A DNA stretch of 64,000 nucleotides from Streptomyces sp. NBC_00239 (GCF_036194065.1 NZ_CP108095.1:4774001-4838000), one strand, 5' to 3'. Numbered from the stretch's first letter, positions 37,351-46,790 are shown. The notes: generated from the letters alone by a model not told the origin. Program-made: numbers and translations.

Positions 37351-38076
37351 ATGGCCGAGTCCGCCACCCCCAAGAACGAGTCCCCCGCCGCCGCCCGCCG
37401 GGGCCGCAGAGGCCGTCCCCGTCTCCTCCCGCCGCCCGCCTGGCTGGTGCTGCCGACCTGCGCCGCCCTCGGGCTCGGCGCCGGAGTCGCGTACGGCGTC
37501 CTGAAGGCACCCGAGTACGCGGCCACCAGCTACGTCATCGCGGTGCCCGACGACACCACCGAACCGGCCACCGCCCTCGGCTTCTCCCAGGCCTACGCGC
37601 GCATCGCCACCAGCCAGGCCACCCTGGCCTACGCCCAGCCGCGGGCCGGGATCACCGCACAGCAGCTGCGCACCCAGGTCCGCGCCGAGACCTCGCCGGA
37701 ATCCCCGATGATCGCGATCACCGGCACCGCCCGGAAGGCGTCCACGGCCGCCGACATCGCCAACGCCGTCGCCGACGCCCTGACCCTGAGCAGCAACCAG
37801 CAGTCCAAGAACACCGGCGTGCAGCTGCTCCTCTTCAACCAGGCCGTCGCCCCCGCCGCCCCCGCCTCGCCGTCCGCGCCGATCAGCGGCGCCGTCGGGC
37901 TGTGCGCGGGCGGCCTGATCGGCGGCCTCGCGCTGCTGGCCCGTCCGCGCCGCCGCCCGGAGCAGACCGACGGGGCCGTGCCCGAGCCGGCCGCCTACAC
38001 CTCGCTGCCCTCCCCGGCCCAGGGCGACGCCGCCGAAGCCGCCGCCGTCGCAGCGGTCAAGGAGTCGGTGCGATGA
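37351..38076 (+). CDS. Wzz/chain-length-determinant-like membrane protein
   Basis: 241 residues. A basic start (RRGRRGRPR), membrane helix near 31-50, an external part with PEYAATSYVIAVPDDTT..., a second helix near 179-198 and a cytoplasmic Pro/Ala tail. This two-helix arrangement with N-terminal YxA strand is typical of Wzz/Wzc N-domains that set polymer length. There is no attached tyrosine kinase and none in the locus. ATG 37351; stop overlaps the next start. Confidence 0.8.
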   Translation: MAESATPKNESPAAARRGRRGRPRLLPPPAWLVLPTCAALGLGAGVAYGVLKAPEYAATSYVIAVPDDTTEPATALGFSQAYARIATSQATLAYAQPRAGITAQQLRTQVRAETSPESPMIAITGTARKASTAADIANAVADALTLSSNQQSKNTGVQLLLFNQAVAPAAPASPSAPISGAVGLCAGGLIGGLALLARPRRRPEQTDGAVPEPAAYTSLPSPAQGDAAEAAAVAAVKESVR

Positions 38077-39245
38077 CCACGTGCTCCACGGGGACCCCCA
38101 GCGGGTCCCGGGAGCTGGCGGTGACCCTGTGCCGTGACCCGCGGCAGTTCGCCGCGCTGGAGGAGTCGTGGAACGCGCTGCTGCGGCGCTGCCCCACGGC
38201 CACGCCTTTCCAGAGCCACGCCTGGCTGCACTCGTGGTGGCTCTCGTACGGCAAGGAAGGGCGGCTGCGGATCGTGCTGGTGCGGCGGGCCGGGGTGCTG
38301 GTCGGGGCCGCCGCCCTGACGCTGGTGCACCGGCCGCTGCCGCTGCTGGTGCCGCTGGGTGGCGGGATCACGGACTACTTCGACGTCCTCGTCGACCAGG
38401 CGCACGCCGCCGCCGTGGTCCCGGCGCTCGCCCAGGGACTGCACCGCGTCGCGCGCGGCGCGGTGGTGGACCTGCGGGAGGTGCGGCCGGGGGCCGCGGT
38501 GGAAGCCCTGGCCGAGGCCTGGCCGGGGACCGTGGACACGCTGGCCGACTCCTCCTGCGCGGAGTTCCCCGTCGTGCCGTTCGACGAGCTCGTCAAACGG
38601 ATGCCGTCGGCGGGCGCCCAGCGCACCCGGGCCAAGGTGCGCAAGATCGACGCGCTCGGCATCGAGGAGCACCAGGTCTCGGAACACGAGGTGCCGGACA
38701 CCGTGCGGACGATACTGCGGCTGCACGAGAAGCAGTGGCGGGGCCGCGGGGTGACGCCCGAGCACCTGAAACCGCGGTTCGCGGAGCACCTGACCCGGGC
38801 CACCCGGCGGATGGTGCGCTCCGGGGACGCCCGGCTGACCGAGTTCCGGCTGGCCGGGCAGGTGGTCGCGGCGACCGTGACGCTGATGTCGCCCGGCCTC
38901 AGCGGCGGCTACCTGTACGGGGCCGACCCCGAACTGCGGGCCAAGAAGGTGGACGTGGCCACGATGCTGCTGCGCCACGAGGCCCAGCACGCCCAGGCCG
39001 AGGGCCGGGGCGTGCTGAGCCTGCTGCGCGGCAACGAGCCGTACAAGAACCACTGGCGGCCGGAGACCGTGGTGAACCGGCGGTTCCTGCTGGCCCGGAC
39101 CTCGCACGCGCCGCTGCTGCGGCTGCACGAATCGCAGGTCGCCGGCCGGGAGCGGGCGGTCAGCGTGCTGCGGGAGGCGATGCCCGCGGCGCGCGACTGG
39201 CGCAACCGGATCAACGAGTGGCGTGCGGACGGTGCGAGGCTCTGA
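38073..39245 (+). CDS. GNAT/CelD-type acyltransferase
   Basis: 390 residues. It contains FQSHAWLHSWWLSYG, RTILRLHEKQWRGRG, LTEFRLAGQVVAATVTL and VLSLLRGNEPYKNHW, matching the CelD/FemAB-like GNAT fold found in cellulose and exopolysaccharide loci. It probably adds an acyl or aminoacyl group to a sugar. ATG 38073 overlaps the Wzz-like stop (ATGA). It is the last gene of the + strand run that began at 29.5 kb. Confidence 0.85.
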   Translation: MTTCSTGTPSGSRELAVTLCRDPRQFAALEESWNALLRRCPTATPFQSHAWLHSWWLSYGKEGRLRIVLVRRAGVLVGAAALTLVHRPLPLLVPLGGGITDYFDVLVDQAHAAAVVPALAQGLHRVARGAVVDLREVRPGAAVEALAEAWPGTVDTLADSSCAEFPVVPFDELVKRMPSAGAQRTRAKVRKIDALGIEEHQVSEHEVPDTVRTILRLHEKQWRGRGVTPEHLKPRFAEHLTRATRRMVRSGDARLTEFRLAGQVVAATVTLMSPGLSGGYLYGADPELRAKKVDVATMLLRHEAQHAQAEGRGVLSLLRGNEPYKNHWRPETVVNRRFLLARTSHAPLLRLHESQVAGRERAVSVLREAMPAARDWRNRINEWRADGARL

Positions 39246-39271
39246 TGCTGCGGTGGGCCGGGCCGGCCGGG

Positions 39272-40594
39272 CTAGAACGGCCAGTAATCGTCGTCTGCGT
39301 CCCAGTCGAAGGAGACGCAGACCTCCTCCTGCTCGCCGATGAGCTGGGACAGCCAGTCGCCGAAGTCGAGCGGCAGGCACCACTCCTTGTCGTTGACGGG
39401 CGGGGTGGTGGGCTCCGGCGGCTCCGGGGGCTTCGGGGTGACCGGAGGCGTCGGCGTGACCGGGGGCGTCGGGGGCAGCGGCGGCCTGACGACCGGCGGG
39501 GTGGGCACGGGCGGGACCACGACCGGCGGCGTGGGCACCGGCGGGACGACGACCGGCGGCGTGGGCACCGGCGGGACGACCGGCGGGGTGGGCACCGGCG
39601 GGGTGGGCTCCGGCCGGGGCCGCTGGAAGAGCGTGTCCCGGAACACCTTCGAGGACTGCGGGTTCTGGTCGCACTGCCAGACGCCGTGCGGGCAGTAGTC
39701 GGTGATGGTGTGGTAGAGCGGCTGGTGCCGGTCGATCCACGCGAGCATCCGCCGCATGTATTCCGGATTGTCGCCGTGCCGGAACAACCCCCACTCCGGG
39801 AACGAGATCCTTTTGCCGTGCGCCTTCGCGAAGTCGACGTGCTGCTGGAGCCCGTACGGCTGGCTCACCTGCTCGTCGAAGGTGCGCCCCGGCGCCTGGT
39901 CGTACGAGTCCATCCCGATGATGTCGACCACGTCGTCGCCGGGGTAGCACTTGGTCCAGCCGATGGCGTCCGTGCCGCGGTTCGGGGCGAAGTCGAACCG
40001 GAACTTCTGGCCGGGCACCGAGCGCATCGTGGTGACGATGCGCTTCCAGTACGCCTTCCAGTTCTCCGGGTCGGGGCCGCACCGGTGGGTGTAGGTGACG
40101 CCGTTCATCTCCCAGCCCAGCACGACCACCGTGTCCGGGACCCCGAGCTCGACCAGCCGTTCGGCGAGGCGCTTGAAGTGGCGGTCGTACTCGCCGTCCG
40201 CACCCGCCCTGATCAGCTGCGCCACCCGGTAGTCGGGCACCCCGGCCTCGTTGCGCTCCTGCATCGGCACGTTCAGGACGAACAGCCGGTCGCTCTTGGC
40301 CCTGCGCCAGCGCGCCCAGTCCGTCAGGAAGTCCGACCTGCCCTCGATGTTCGACCACCTGTCGCCGGGCAGGTACGTGTGCCCGACGCGCAGTTCGCGG
40401 CCGCCCAGCCAGCTCGACAGCTCCTTCATCCGGGAGACGCCCGGCGCGCCGTAGTGGAGATAGGCCCCCAGCGCGGTGTCCGAAGACCCGGTGGCGTCGT
40501 CGTCGGGGGCCGCGAGTGCGACTCCCGTGGCGAGCAGGCCGGCCGTCACCGTGCCGATGCAGGTGCTCGCCAGTCTGCGGCGTGGATTGGACAT
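39272..40594 (-). CDS. Secreted GH26-like glycoside hydrolase with Pro-rich repeat tail
   Basis: 440 residues. A signal peptide ends near residue 29. The catalytic domain resembles family GH26: general acid Glu162 in GWEMNG and likely nucleophile Glu267 in FPEWG, with WTKCYPGDDVVDIIGMDSYD between. From about residue 338 a tail of VPTPPVV(V)PP repeats runs for about 75 residues, ending in a small acidic domain with two Cys (EWCLPLDFGDWL...VCVSFDWD). It faces the polysaccharide operon convergently, so it may trim or release the polymer made there. RBS AGGAG precedes ATG 40594. Confidence 0.85.
   Translation of the reverse strand: MSNPRRRLASTCIGTVTAGLLATGVALAAPDDDATGSSDTALGAYLHYGAPGVSRMKELSSWLGGRELRVGHTYLPGDRWSNIEGRSDFLTDWARWRRAKSDRLFVLNVPMQERNEAGVPDYRVAQLIRAGADGEYDRHFKRLAERLVELGVPDTVVVLGWEMNGVTYTHRCGPDPENWKAYWKRIVTTMRSVPGQKFRFDFAPNRGTDAIGWTKCYPGDDVVDIIGMDSYDQAPGRTFDEQVSQPYGLQQHVDFAKAHGKRISFPEWGLFRHGDNPEYMRRMLAWIDRHQPLYHTITDYCPHGVWQCDQNPQSSKVFRDTLFQRPRPEPTPPVPTPPVVPPVPTPPVVVPPVPTPPVVVPPVPTPPVVRPPLPPTPPVTPTPPVTPKPPEPPEPTTPPVNDKEWCLPLDFGDWLSQLIGEQEEVCVSFDWDADDDYWPF
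39491..39605. repeat. 30-bp tandem repeats coding the Pro-rich tail
   Basis: Units beginning gaccggcgg at 39491, 39521 and 39551, then a shortened copy at about 39578, encode the VPTPPVVVPP decapeptide repeats of the hydrolase. Copies 2 and 3 are almost identical, implying recent expansion. Confidence 0.9.
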
Positions 40595-40725
40595 GGCGTC
40601 TCCTGAGCTTCCCGAATCGGTGCGCTTAGCAAAGACGTTAGGCATCAGATCCGAATAATGGCCTGTCTGGTGGCCCTGAGGTAGGCCATTCGCGACTGCG
40701 CACACCCTCCGCTTCGTCCGACTAG

Positions 40726-42087
40726 GTGAAAGACACCGTTTTCATGCACGTGTTCGCCACGGATGTGCCCGTACTCCTGCTCAGACTCGACCGGAACCCC
40801 TTTCACCACGGAACCCTCGGCGCCGTCAGATCCCTGGGCCGCAGCGGGGTGGAGGTCCATGCCGTGGTCGAGGACGAGGGCGGGCCGCTGGCCCGGTCGA
40901 GGTACCTGCGCGCGATCCACCGCGGGCCGGCGGGCGACCCGGCGCCCGACGCGCTCCTGCACTGCCTGACCGGGATCTCCGAGCGGATCGGGCGGCCCGC
41001 CGTCCTGATCGCCATGGACGACCTGAGCGCCATCACCGTCGCCCGCATCGCCCACCGTCTGACGGGCCGGTACCTGTGCCCCGGTCAGGCCCCCGAACTG
41101 CCGCTGCTCGTGGCCGACAAGGCCGAGCTGGCCGCGCTCTGCGCGCGCTGGGACATCGGCCACCCCGAGACGGTGGTGCCCTCCAGCGGCCGGGAGGCCG
41201 CCGACGCCGCCTGGCGGCTGGGCCTGCCGGTGGTCGCGAAGTGGAGCCGCCCCTGGCTGCTGCCCGCAGGCACCGGCCTGCGCAGCACCACCCTGATCGA
41301 CACCGCCGCCGGGGCCCGCGGACTGTACGAGCGCAGCCAGGAGGCCGGCAGCCGGCTGCTGCTCCAGCGGTTCCTGCCCGGCGGCCCCGACACCGACTGG
41401 TTCTTCCACGGCTGCTTCACCGGCGGCGGGCGCCCGCTGCTGGCCGGCTCCGGCCGCAAGGAACTGGCCTGGCCGGTGCGCACCGGGCTGACCGCGGTGG
41501 GCCGCTGGCTGCCCGACCCCGCGGTGGAGCGGGCCGGGCTGCGGCTCGCCGAGCGCCTCGACTACCGGGGCATCCTCGACCTGGACTTCCGCCGGGACCC
41601 GGAGGGCCGGCTGCGGCTGCTCGACTTCAACCCGCGGCCCGGCGCGCAGTTCCGGCTGTTCACCGACGCGGCCGGGCTGGACCTCGTACGGGCCCTGTAC
41701 ATGGACCTGACGGGGCAGCAGGTGCCGGCGCCCGACGGGGGGCCCGGACGGGTCTTCGTCGCGGAGAACTACGCGCTGCTGGCGGCGCTGAGCGCGCCGC
41801 GGGCGGTGGCCCGGCGCGGCCGCGGCCGGGTGGAGCCGGCGTGGTTCGCGGCGGACGACCCGCTGCCGTTCCTGAGCATGTCCCGGGCCTTCCTCGGCCG
41901 CGGCCTCCACAAGGGGACGGGCCGGGTGTGGGGCGCGCTGCGGGGTTTCCCCGCGCAGAGCCGCCGTACCGCCCGGGCGGTCGTCAAGACGCCCCGGCAG
42001 CGGGGCGGGGACGGGGACCTGGCGGCTCCGGCGGCCCCCTCCGACCTCGGCCAGGAGCGCTCCGAGCGGGCCCCGGCCGCCCGGTGA
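40726..42087 (+). CDS. ATP-grasp domain carboxylate ligase
   Basis: 453 residues. PVLLLRLDRNPFHHGTLGAVRSLGRSGV begins a pre-ATP-grasp fold; LPVVAKW supplies the nucleotide Lys, LLLQRFLPG and GILDLDFRRD...LRLLDFNPRPGAQFR the metal-binding Glu/Asp/Asn region. Relatives (COG3919-type) attach amino acids or other carboxylates to small molecules or cell-envelope components. GTG 40726 is the first start but has no clear ribosome-binding site; ATG 40744 is possible. It is followed 31 bp later by the flavoprotein, with which it may form a pathway. Confidence 0.85.
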   Translation: MKDTVFMHVFATDVPVLLLRLDRNPFHHGTLGAVRSLGRSGVEVHAVVEDEGGPLARSRYLRAIHRGPAGDPAPDALLHCLTGISERIGRPAVLIAMDDLSAITVARIAHRLTGRYLCPGQAPELPLLVADKAELAALCARWDIGHPETVVPSSGREAADAAWRLGLPVVAKWSRPWLLPAGTGLRSTTLIDTAAGARGLYERSQEAGSRLLLQRFLPGGPDTDWFFHGCFTGGGRPLLAGSGRKELAWPVRTGLTAVGRWLPDPAVERAGLRLAERLDYRGILDLDFRRDPEGRLRLLDFNPRPGAQFRLFTDAAGLDLVRALYMDLTGQQVPAPDGGPGRVFVAENYALLAALSAPRAVARRGRGRVEPAWFAADDPLPFLSMSRAFLGRGLHKGTGRVWGALRGFPAQSRRTARAVVKTPRQRGGDGDLAAPAAPSDLGQERSERAPAAR

Positions 42088-42118
42088 CCCGGGCCACCCC
42101 CACGCGAAAGGGACGCGC

Positions 42119-43405
42119 ATGAAGGGCATGGACGACCTCGTGGTGATCGGCGCCGGCCCGTACGGGCTGTCGATCGGCGCGCACGCGGCCGCGGCCGGAC
42201 TGGCCGTGCGGGTGCTGGGCCGCCCCATGGCGTCCTGGCGCGACCACATGCCCGCGGGGATGTTCCTCAAATCGGAACCCTGGTCCTCGAACCTCTCCGA
42301 TCCGGGCGGGCGGCACACCCTCGCCGCGTACTGCACCGGCCTCGGGGTGCCCGCCGAACACGGGCATCCGCTGCCGATCGGCACCTTCAGCGCCTACGGG
42401 CAGTGGTTCGCGCAACACGCCGGGCCCCCGGTGGAGGAACGGACCGTCACCGCGGTCACCCCGCAGGGGAGCGGGTTCCGGATCACCACCGCAGAGGGGG
42501 ACGTCCTGCTGTCCCGGACGGTGGCGCTGGCCGTCGGGGTGATGCCCTTCGTGCACCTGCCGCGGGTGCTGCGCGGGCTGCCCGAGGGGTACGTCTCGCA
42601 CAGCAGCGGCCACCGCGACCTCGGCCGGTTCCGGGACCAGGACGTCACCGTGGTGGGCGCCGGGCAGGCCGCCCTGGAGACCGCGGCGCTGCTCGCGGAG
42701 CTTGGCGCCCGGCCCCGCCTGGTGGCCCGGGCCGGCCGGCTGCGCTGGAACACGGTGCCGCAGCCGCTGGAGCGGCCGCTGCCGCGCGCGCTGCGCGACC
42801 CGCACTCGGGGCTGGGCACCGGCTGGCGCAGCTGGGTGTGGTCCGAGCTGCCCTGGGCGGTACGGCGGCTGCCCGCGGCCACCCGGGAGCGGATCGCGGC
42901 GACCGCGCTGGGCCCGGCGGGCGCCTGGTGGCTGCGGGAGCGGTTCGAGGGCCGGGTGCCGGTGCTGCTCGGACACCGGCTGCACACGGCGGTCCCCGAC
43001 GGCGACCGCATCCGGCTGGGGCTGACCGCCGCCGGGGGCGAGAGCGTCCGGTCGGACACCGGACACGTCATCGCGGCCACCGGCTTCGTCCCCGACCTGG
43101 GGCGGCTGCGGCTGCTGGACGCCGGGCTGCGGGACGGGCTGCGCCGGGTGGCCGGCGGCCGGTCGCCGGAGCTGACCGCCGGATTCGAGTGCTCGTACCC
43201 GGGTCTGTTCTTCGCCGGGCTGCTCACCGCTCCCTCATTCGGCCCTTCCATGCGATTCGTACACGGTGCGGGCTTCTCGGCGGGGAGACTGGTGAGAGGA
43301 GTCCGCCGCCGCCTGGGCGCGGGGGGCCGGCCGCCGGGCTCCGCCGGTGCCGGCGCGGGTCCCGCGGACCTGGGCACCGGGTACCCGAAGTCGTTCACGC
43401 GGTGA
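42119..43405 (+). CDS. FAD-dependent oxidoreductase (flavin monooxygenase-like)
   Basis: 428 residues. VVIGAGPYGLSIGAHAAAAG (residues about 7-26) is the FAD Rossmann loop; a second Rossmann motif VTVVGAGQAALETAALLAE (about 177-195) would bind NAD(P)H; VIAATGFVPDL is the usual ATG-type motif of flavin monooxygenases. The substrate is unknown. ATG 42119 has AAAGGGA upstream; ATG 42128 is possible. Probably in operon with the ATP-grasp gene and the small gene that follows. Confidence 0.88.
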   Translation: MKGMDDLVVIGAGPYGLSIGAHAAAAGLAVRVLGRPMASWRDHMPAGMFLKSEPWSSNLSDPGGRHTLAAYCTGLGVPAEHGHPLPIGTFSAYGQWFAQHAGPPVEERTVTAVTPQGSGFRITTAEGDVLLSRTVALAVGVMPFVHLPRVLRGLPEGYVSHSSGHRDLGRFRDQDVTVVGAGQAALETAALLAELGARPRLVARAGRLRWNTVPQPLERPLPRALRDPHSGLGTGWRSWVWSELPWAVRRLPAATRERIAATALGPAGAWWLRERFEGRVPVLLGHRLHTAVPDGDRIRLGLTAAGGESVRSDTGHVIAATGFVPDLGRLRLLDAGLRDGLRRVAGGRSPELTAGFECSYPGLFFAGLLTAPSFGPSMRFVHGAGFSAGRLVRGVRRRLGAGGRPPGSAGAGAGPADLGTGYPKSFTR

Positions 43406-43417
43406 GAGGGGTCCGTC

Positions 43418-43642
43418 ATGAACCCGGAGCGCTCGCAGGGCCGGGGCTGGGTACGCATTCCGGCGAGCCGTGCGGAGCAGCCCGCCGCGGCGCCGCCGTA
43501 CGGCCGGCCCGGCCGGCCGGACCACCCGGCGATCTACCTGTCCCTCGTCAAGCACTGGCGGGAGGCCGGCCGGACCCTTCCCGGGCATCCTGACGAGGAG
43601 TGGGAGCGGCTGATCTCCCAGCCGTGCTGGCCCGGCCCCTGA
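43418..43642 (+). CDS. Small hydrophilic protein, 74 aa
   Basis: Begins MNPERSQGRGWVRIP and contains HPAIYLSLVKHWREAGRTLPGHPDEEWERLISQPCW. No membrane segment or known motif. GAGAGGGG lies 8 nt before ATG 43418, 12 bp after the flavoprotein stop, and the phosphatase gene begins 33 bp later. The Trp/Arg-rich second half looks like a folded mini-domain. Function unknown. Confidence 0.65.
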   Translation: MNPERSQGRGWVRIPASRAEQPAAAPPYGRPGRPDHPAIYLSLVKHWREAGRTLPGHPDEEWERLISQPCWPGP

Positions 43643-43675
43643 GGCACGACCTGGCCGTCGGATCGGAGGTGTCCC

Positions 43676-45724
43676 ATGACCGAGTCACAGCCCGGGATCG
43701 GCCCGGGGGACCGGCTCGCCCTGAACCGGATGGGCAGTTTCGTCTGGGATCTGGAGCGCGATGCGCTGGAGCTGGACCCGGGCGGGATGACGGTCTTCGA
43801 CCTGGCGGAGGGCGAGTTCGACGGCACTCCGGAGGGTCTCGGGCTGCGGGTGCCGGAGGACGACGCCGCGCGGCTGGCCGCCGCCGTGGCCGCCGCGCTG
43901 GCGGCGGGCGAGTCGGCGTACGGCTCGTACTTCACGGTGCAGCGGCGCGACGGCGAGGAGCAGTGGACGCACACCCAGGGCCGGATCCTGCGCGCCGCGG
44001 ACGGCACGGCGGAGCGGATCGTGGGCATCGTCCGGGACGCGACCGCGGAGCTGGCGCACTCGACGCTGCTGCGGAAGCTGGAGTCGGCACGGGCCAAGCA
44101 GACCACGATCGTGCAGCGGACCACGGAGGCGCTGTCGCGCGCGGTCACGGTGGACGACGTGACGGCGGCGCTGACCGGGGCGGGGGCACTGGAGCGGCTG
44201 GGTGCGGACGGGCTCGCGCTGGGGCTGGTCGAGAACGGCACCATGAAGATCATCGCGCTGAGCGGGGAGTCACTGGAGATCCTCAGCGAGCGGCGGTTCA
44301 CCCGGCTGGACGGACAGCTGCCGCTGTCCCAGGTGGTGCTGACACGGCAGGCACGTTTCGTCACCTCGCTGTCCGCGCTCGGCCAGGAGTTCCCGCTGAT
44401 CGGCCCGTACCTCGAGCGGATCCGGTTCGACGCGGCCGCCTACCTGCCGCTGATCGCGCAGGCCAAGGCGATCGGCGGGCTGGTGCTCTTCTACCGGCGG
44501 CGCACCGAGTTCAGCCCGGAGGAGCGCAACCTGTGCCTGGGCCTGGCCGGCATCGTCGCCCAGTCGCTCCAGCGGGCCCTGCTCTTCGACCAGGAGCGCG
44601 AGTTCGCCACCGGCCTGCAGGCCGCGATGCTGCCGCGCCGGATCCCGGAGATCACCGGCGGTGAGATCGCGGTGCGCTACCACTCGGCGTGGAGCGGGCG
44701 GGAGGTCGGCGGGGACTGGTACGACGTGATCTCGCTGCCCCGGGACCGGGTGGGCATCGTGGTCGGCGACGTCCAGGGCCACGACACGCACGCCGCCGCG
44801 ATCATGGGCCAGCTGCGGATCGCGCTGCGGGCGTACGCGGGGGAGGGGCACCCGCCGTCGACGGTGCTGGCCCGGGCCTCCCGCTTCCTGGCCGAGCTCG
44901 ACACCGAGCGCTTCGCGACCTGCACGTACGCCCAGGTGGACCTGGAGACGGGCGGGGTGCGGGCGGTCCGCGCCGGACACCTGGGACCGCTGATCCGGCA
45001 CAACGACGGGCGCACCGGCTGGCCCAACCTGCGCGGCGGGCTGCCGCTCGGGCTGGCCTCGGTGTTCGAGCAGGAGGAGTTCCCCGAGACCCGGCTGGAC
45101 CTGGTGCCCGGCGAGACGCTGGTGCTGTGCACGGACGGGCTCGTCGAGGAACCCGGCACGGCCATCACGGTCGGCATGGACGCGCTCGCGCACGCGGTGC
45201 GCAGCGGCCCGCAGGGGGCGGGAGCGCTGGCCGACCACCTCTCGGACCGGCTGTGGGAGCGCTGGGGTTCCGGGGACGACGTGGCGCTGCTGGTGCTGCG
45301 CAGGGCCCCCGACCCGGGCACCCACCGGGCGCCGCGCATCCACCAGTACGTCCACCAGGCCGACCCCGAGGGGCTGTCCGAGGCCCGGTACGCGCTGCGG
45401 CAGGCGCTGCGCGACTGGGGCGTGCCGCAGCTCGCCGACGACGTGGAGCTGGCGGCCGGGGAGCTCCTGGTGAACGCGCTGCTGCACACGGACGGCGGAG
45501 CGGTGCTCACGATGGAGGTGCTGCCGGAGCCGGTGCGCCGGATCCGGCTGTGGGTCAAGGACCGCTCCAGCGTGTGGCCGCGCCGTCGGACGCCGGGCGA
45601 GGCGGCCACCACCGGGCGCGGGCTGCTGCTGGTGGACGCGCTGGCCTCGCACTGGGGCGTGGAGTCGCGCGGCGACGGCAAGGCGGTGTGGTGCGAGTTC
45701 GATGCCCCGGTGCCGGAGGGCTGA
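43676..45724 (+). CDS. PAS-GAF-SpoIIE phosphatase with C-terminal HATPase domain
   Basis: 682 residues. Domain order: PAS (about 15-125), GAF (about 145-310), PP2C/SpoIIE Ser/Thr phosphatase (about 325-545, with GGDWYDVI at 345-352, VGDVQGHD and CTDGLVE carrying metal Asp residues) and a RsbW-like HATPase_c domain (about 560-680, N-box AAGELLVNALLHTDGG, G-box TTGRGLLLVDAL). It combines an anti-anti-sigma phosphatase with an anti-sigma kinase fold, a signalling layout common in Streptomyces. No anti-anti-sigma gene is nearby. RBS GGAGGTG precedes ATG 43676. Confidence 0.93.
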   Translation: MTESQPGIGPGDRLALNRMGSFVWDLERDALELDPGGMTVFDLAEGEFDGTPEGLGLRVPEDDAARLAAAVAAALAAGESAYGSYFTVQRRDGEEQWTHTQGRILRAADGTAERIVGIVRDATAELAHSTLLRKLESARAKQTTIVQRTTEALSRAVTVDDVTAALTGAGALERLGADGLALGLVENGTMKIIALSGESLEILSERRFTRLDGQLPLSQVVLTRQARFVTSLSALGQEFPLIGPYLERIRFDAAAYLPLIAQAKAIGGLVLFYRRRTEFSPEERNLCLGLAGIVAQSLQRALLFDQEREFATGLQAAMLPRRIPEITGGEIAVRYHSAWSGREVGGDWYDVISLPRDRVGIVVGDVQGHDTHAAAIMGQLRIALRAYAGEGHPPSTVLARASRFLAELDTERFATCTYAQVDLETGGVRAVRAGHLGPLIRHNDGRTGWPNLRGGLPLGLASVFEQEEFPETRLDLVPGETLVLCTDGLVEEPGTAITVGMDALAHAVRSGPQGAGALADHLSDRLWERWGSGDDVALLVLRRAPDPGTHRAPRIHQYVHQADPEGLSEARYALRQALRDWGVPQLADDVELAAGELLVNALLHTDGGAVLTMEVLPEPVRRIRLWVKDRSSVWPRRRTPGEAATTGRGLLLVDALASHWGVESRGDGKAVWCEFDAPVPEG

Positions 45725-45865
45725 CGCGCGCGGCTGCACGTGGTGTGACCTTGCGGGCACGTCGAGTTGTGGCGGCGCGGGGGTGGGGCGATCATCGGGC
45801 TCGAAGGCGTGTGCACGGTGCGGGTGATGCTCGCGGCGGTAGGTGAAGGAAGCGAGGGAGCGGTC

Positions 45866-46054
45866 ATGCGGTGGCTCGCCAAGGCGGCCGGTGCGGCCTC
45901 CACCAAGGGGCGCAGGGGGCTGCTGGTGCTGGTGTTGCTGGCTGCGGGGGTGCCGACGCTGGCCGCGTACGTGGCAGGCCGGGCCCTGGACGGGCCCGGC
46001 TGCCACTCGGTGGCCTACCTGTCGGTGCTCAGCGTCGCCCCGGAGTGCCGGTAG
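45866..46054 (+). CDS. Small membrane protein, 62 aa
   Basis: MRWLAKAAGAASTKGRRG then a membrane helix (LLVLVLLAAGVPTLAAYVAG) and a short external tail with two Cys (GPGCHSVAYLSVLSVAPECR). GAGGGAG precedes ATG 45866. The two Cys could form a disulfide outside the membrane. The 143 bp after it hold degenerate gtggcgtggcccgcgggtgt repeats. No family recognised. Confidence 0.6.
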   Translation: MRWLAKAAGAASTKGRRGLLVLVLLAAGVPTLAAYVAGRALDGPGCHSVAYLSVLSVAPECR

Positions 46055-46197
46055 GCATCCGCCGCCGGCCGCGACGGGGTGGCCGGCGGGTGTCGTCGGG
46101 CTCGTGGTGGCGTGGCCCGCGGGTGTCATCGGGCCCCTGGTGGCGTGGCCCCCGGGTGCCTGGTGGGCCGCGGCGGGGTGGCTCGCGGGTATCGGCC

Positions 46198-46632
46198 TCA
46201 GGTGCGGTCGTCCACGAGCAGGACCGGCTCCTCGCGGCCGGCGAGCGGGCGCGGCGAGGGGAGGCCGCCCTCGGACTCCAAGGTCATCAGGCGCGCGTCG
46301 ACGGCCGCCGGGCCGTCGTGGAAGCCGAGGCGCATCAGACCGTCCACCGGCCCGCTGCTCCGCCACTCGTGCACCTGCCCGTCGCAGCGGGCCTCGGTGC
46401 CGCCGAAGCCGAGCCGCTTCCCGTCCTGGACCAGGCTGCTGGAGACGAAAACCGTCCGAGAGGGTGACGGCTCGGTGCACCGGTAGGTGCCGGAAAGAGT
46501 GAGGGTTCCGTCCGGCGAGATGTGGGCTTCCTTCTGTACGGAAATATCTCCGGTGAAGGAGTCGGCGGCTGCTACGGGGCTGAATGCGGCGGCCGAGGCC
46601 AGTGCTGCGGCGGCCAATACGGGAAAGCGCAT
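46198..46632 (-). CDS. Small secreted protein
   Basis: 144 residues. A signal peptide with AAA/ADS cleavage near 22-23, then ISPDGTLTLSGTYRCTEPS and GFGGTEARCDGQ with two Cys, giving a compact beta-type domain that resembles a secreted Streptomyces family of unknown role (I associate it with DUF6299, not certain). A strong GGAGGAA lies before ATG 46632. Monocistronic. Confidence 0.7.
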   Translation of the reverse strand: MRFPVLAAAALASAAAFSPVAAADSFTGDISVQKEAHISPDGTLTLSGTYRCTEPSPSRTVFVSSSLVQDGKRLGFGGTEARCDGQVHEWRSSGPVDGLMRLGFHDGPAAVDARLMTLESEGGLPSPRPLAGREEPVLLVDDRT

Positions 46633-46790
46633 GATTTCCTCCGGTGGGGGGCGGGCGACGGTGAAAACCGTCGGAACGCATTGTGCTGACCGTGCGCCCC
46701 GAACTCACTCGCAGTCACCCGTGTCGTTGGAGGCATTTGCCGGGGCGACCGCGTGAGGATGGCCGCACCACGCCCCGAAGGGACCCCACC

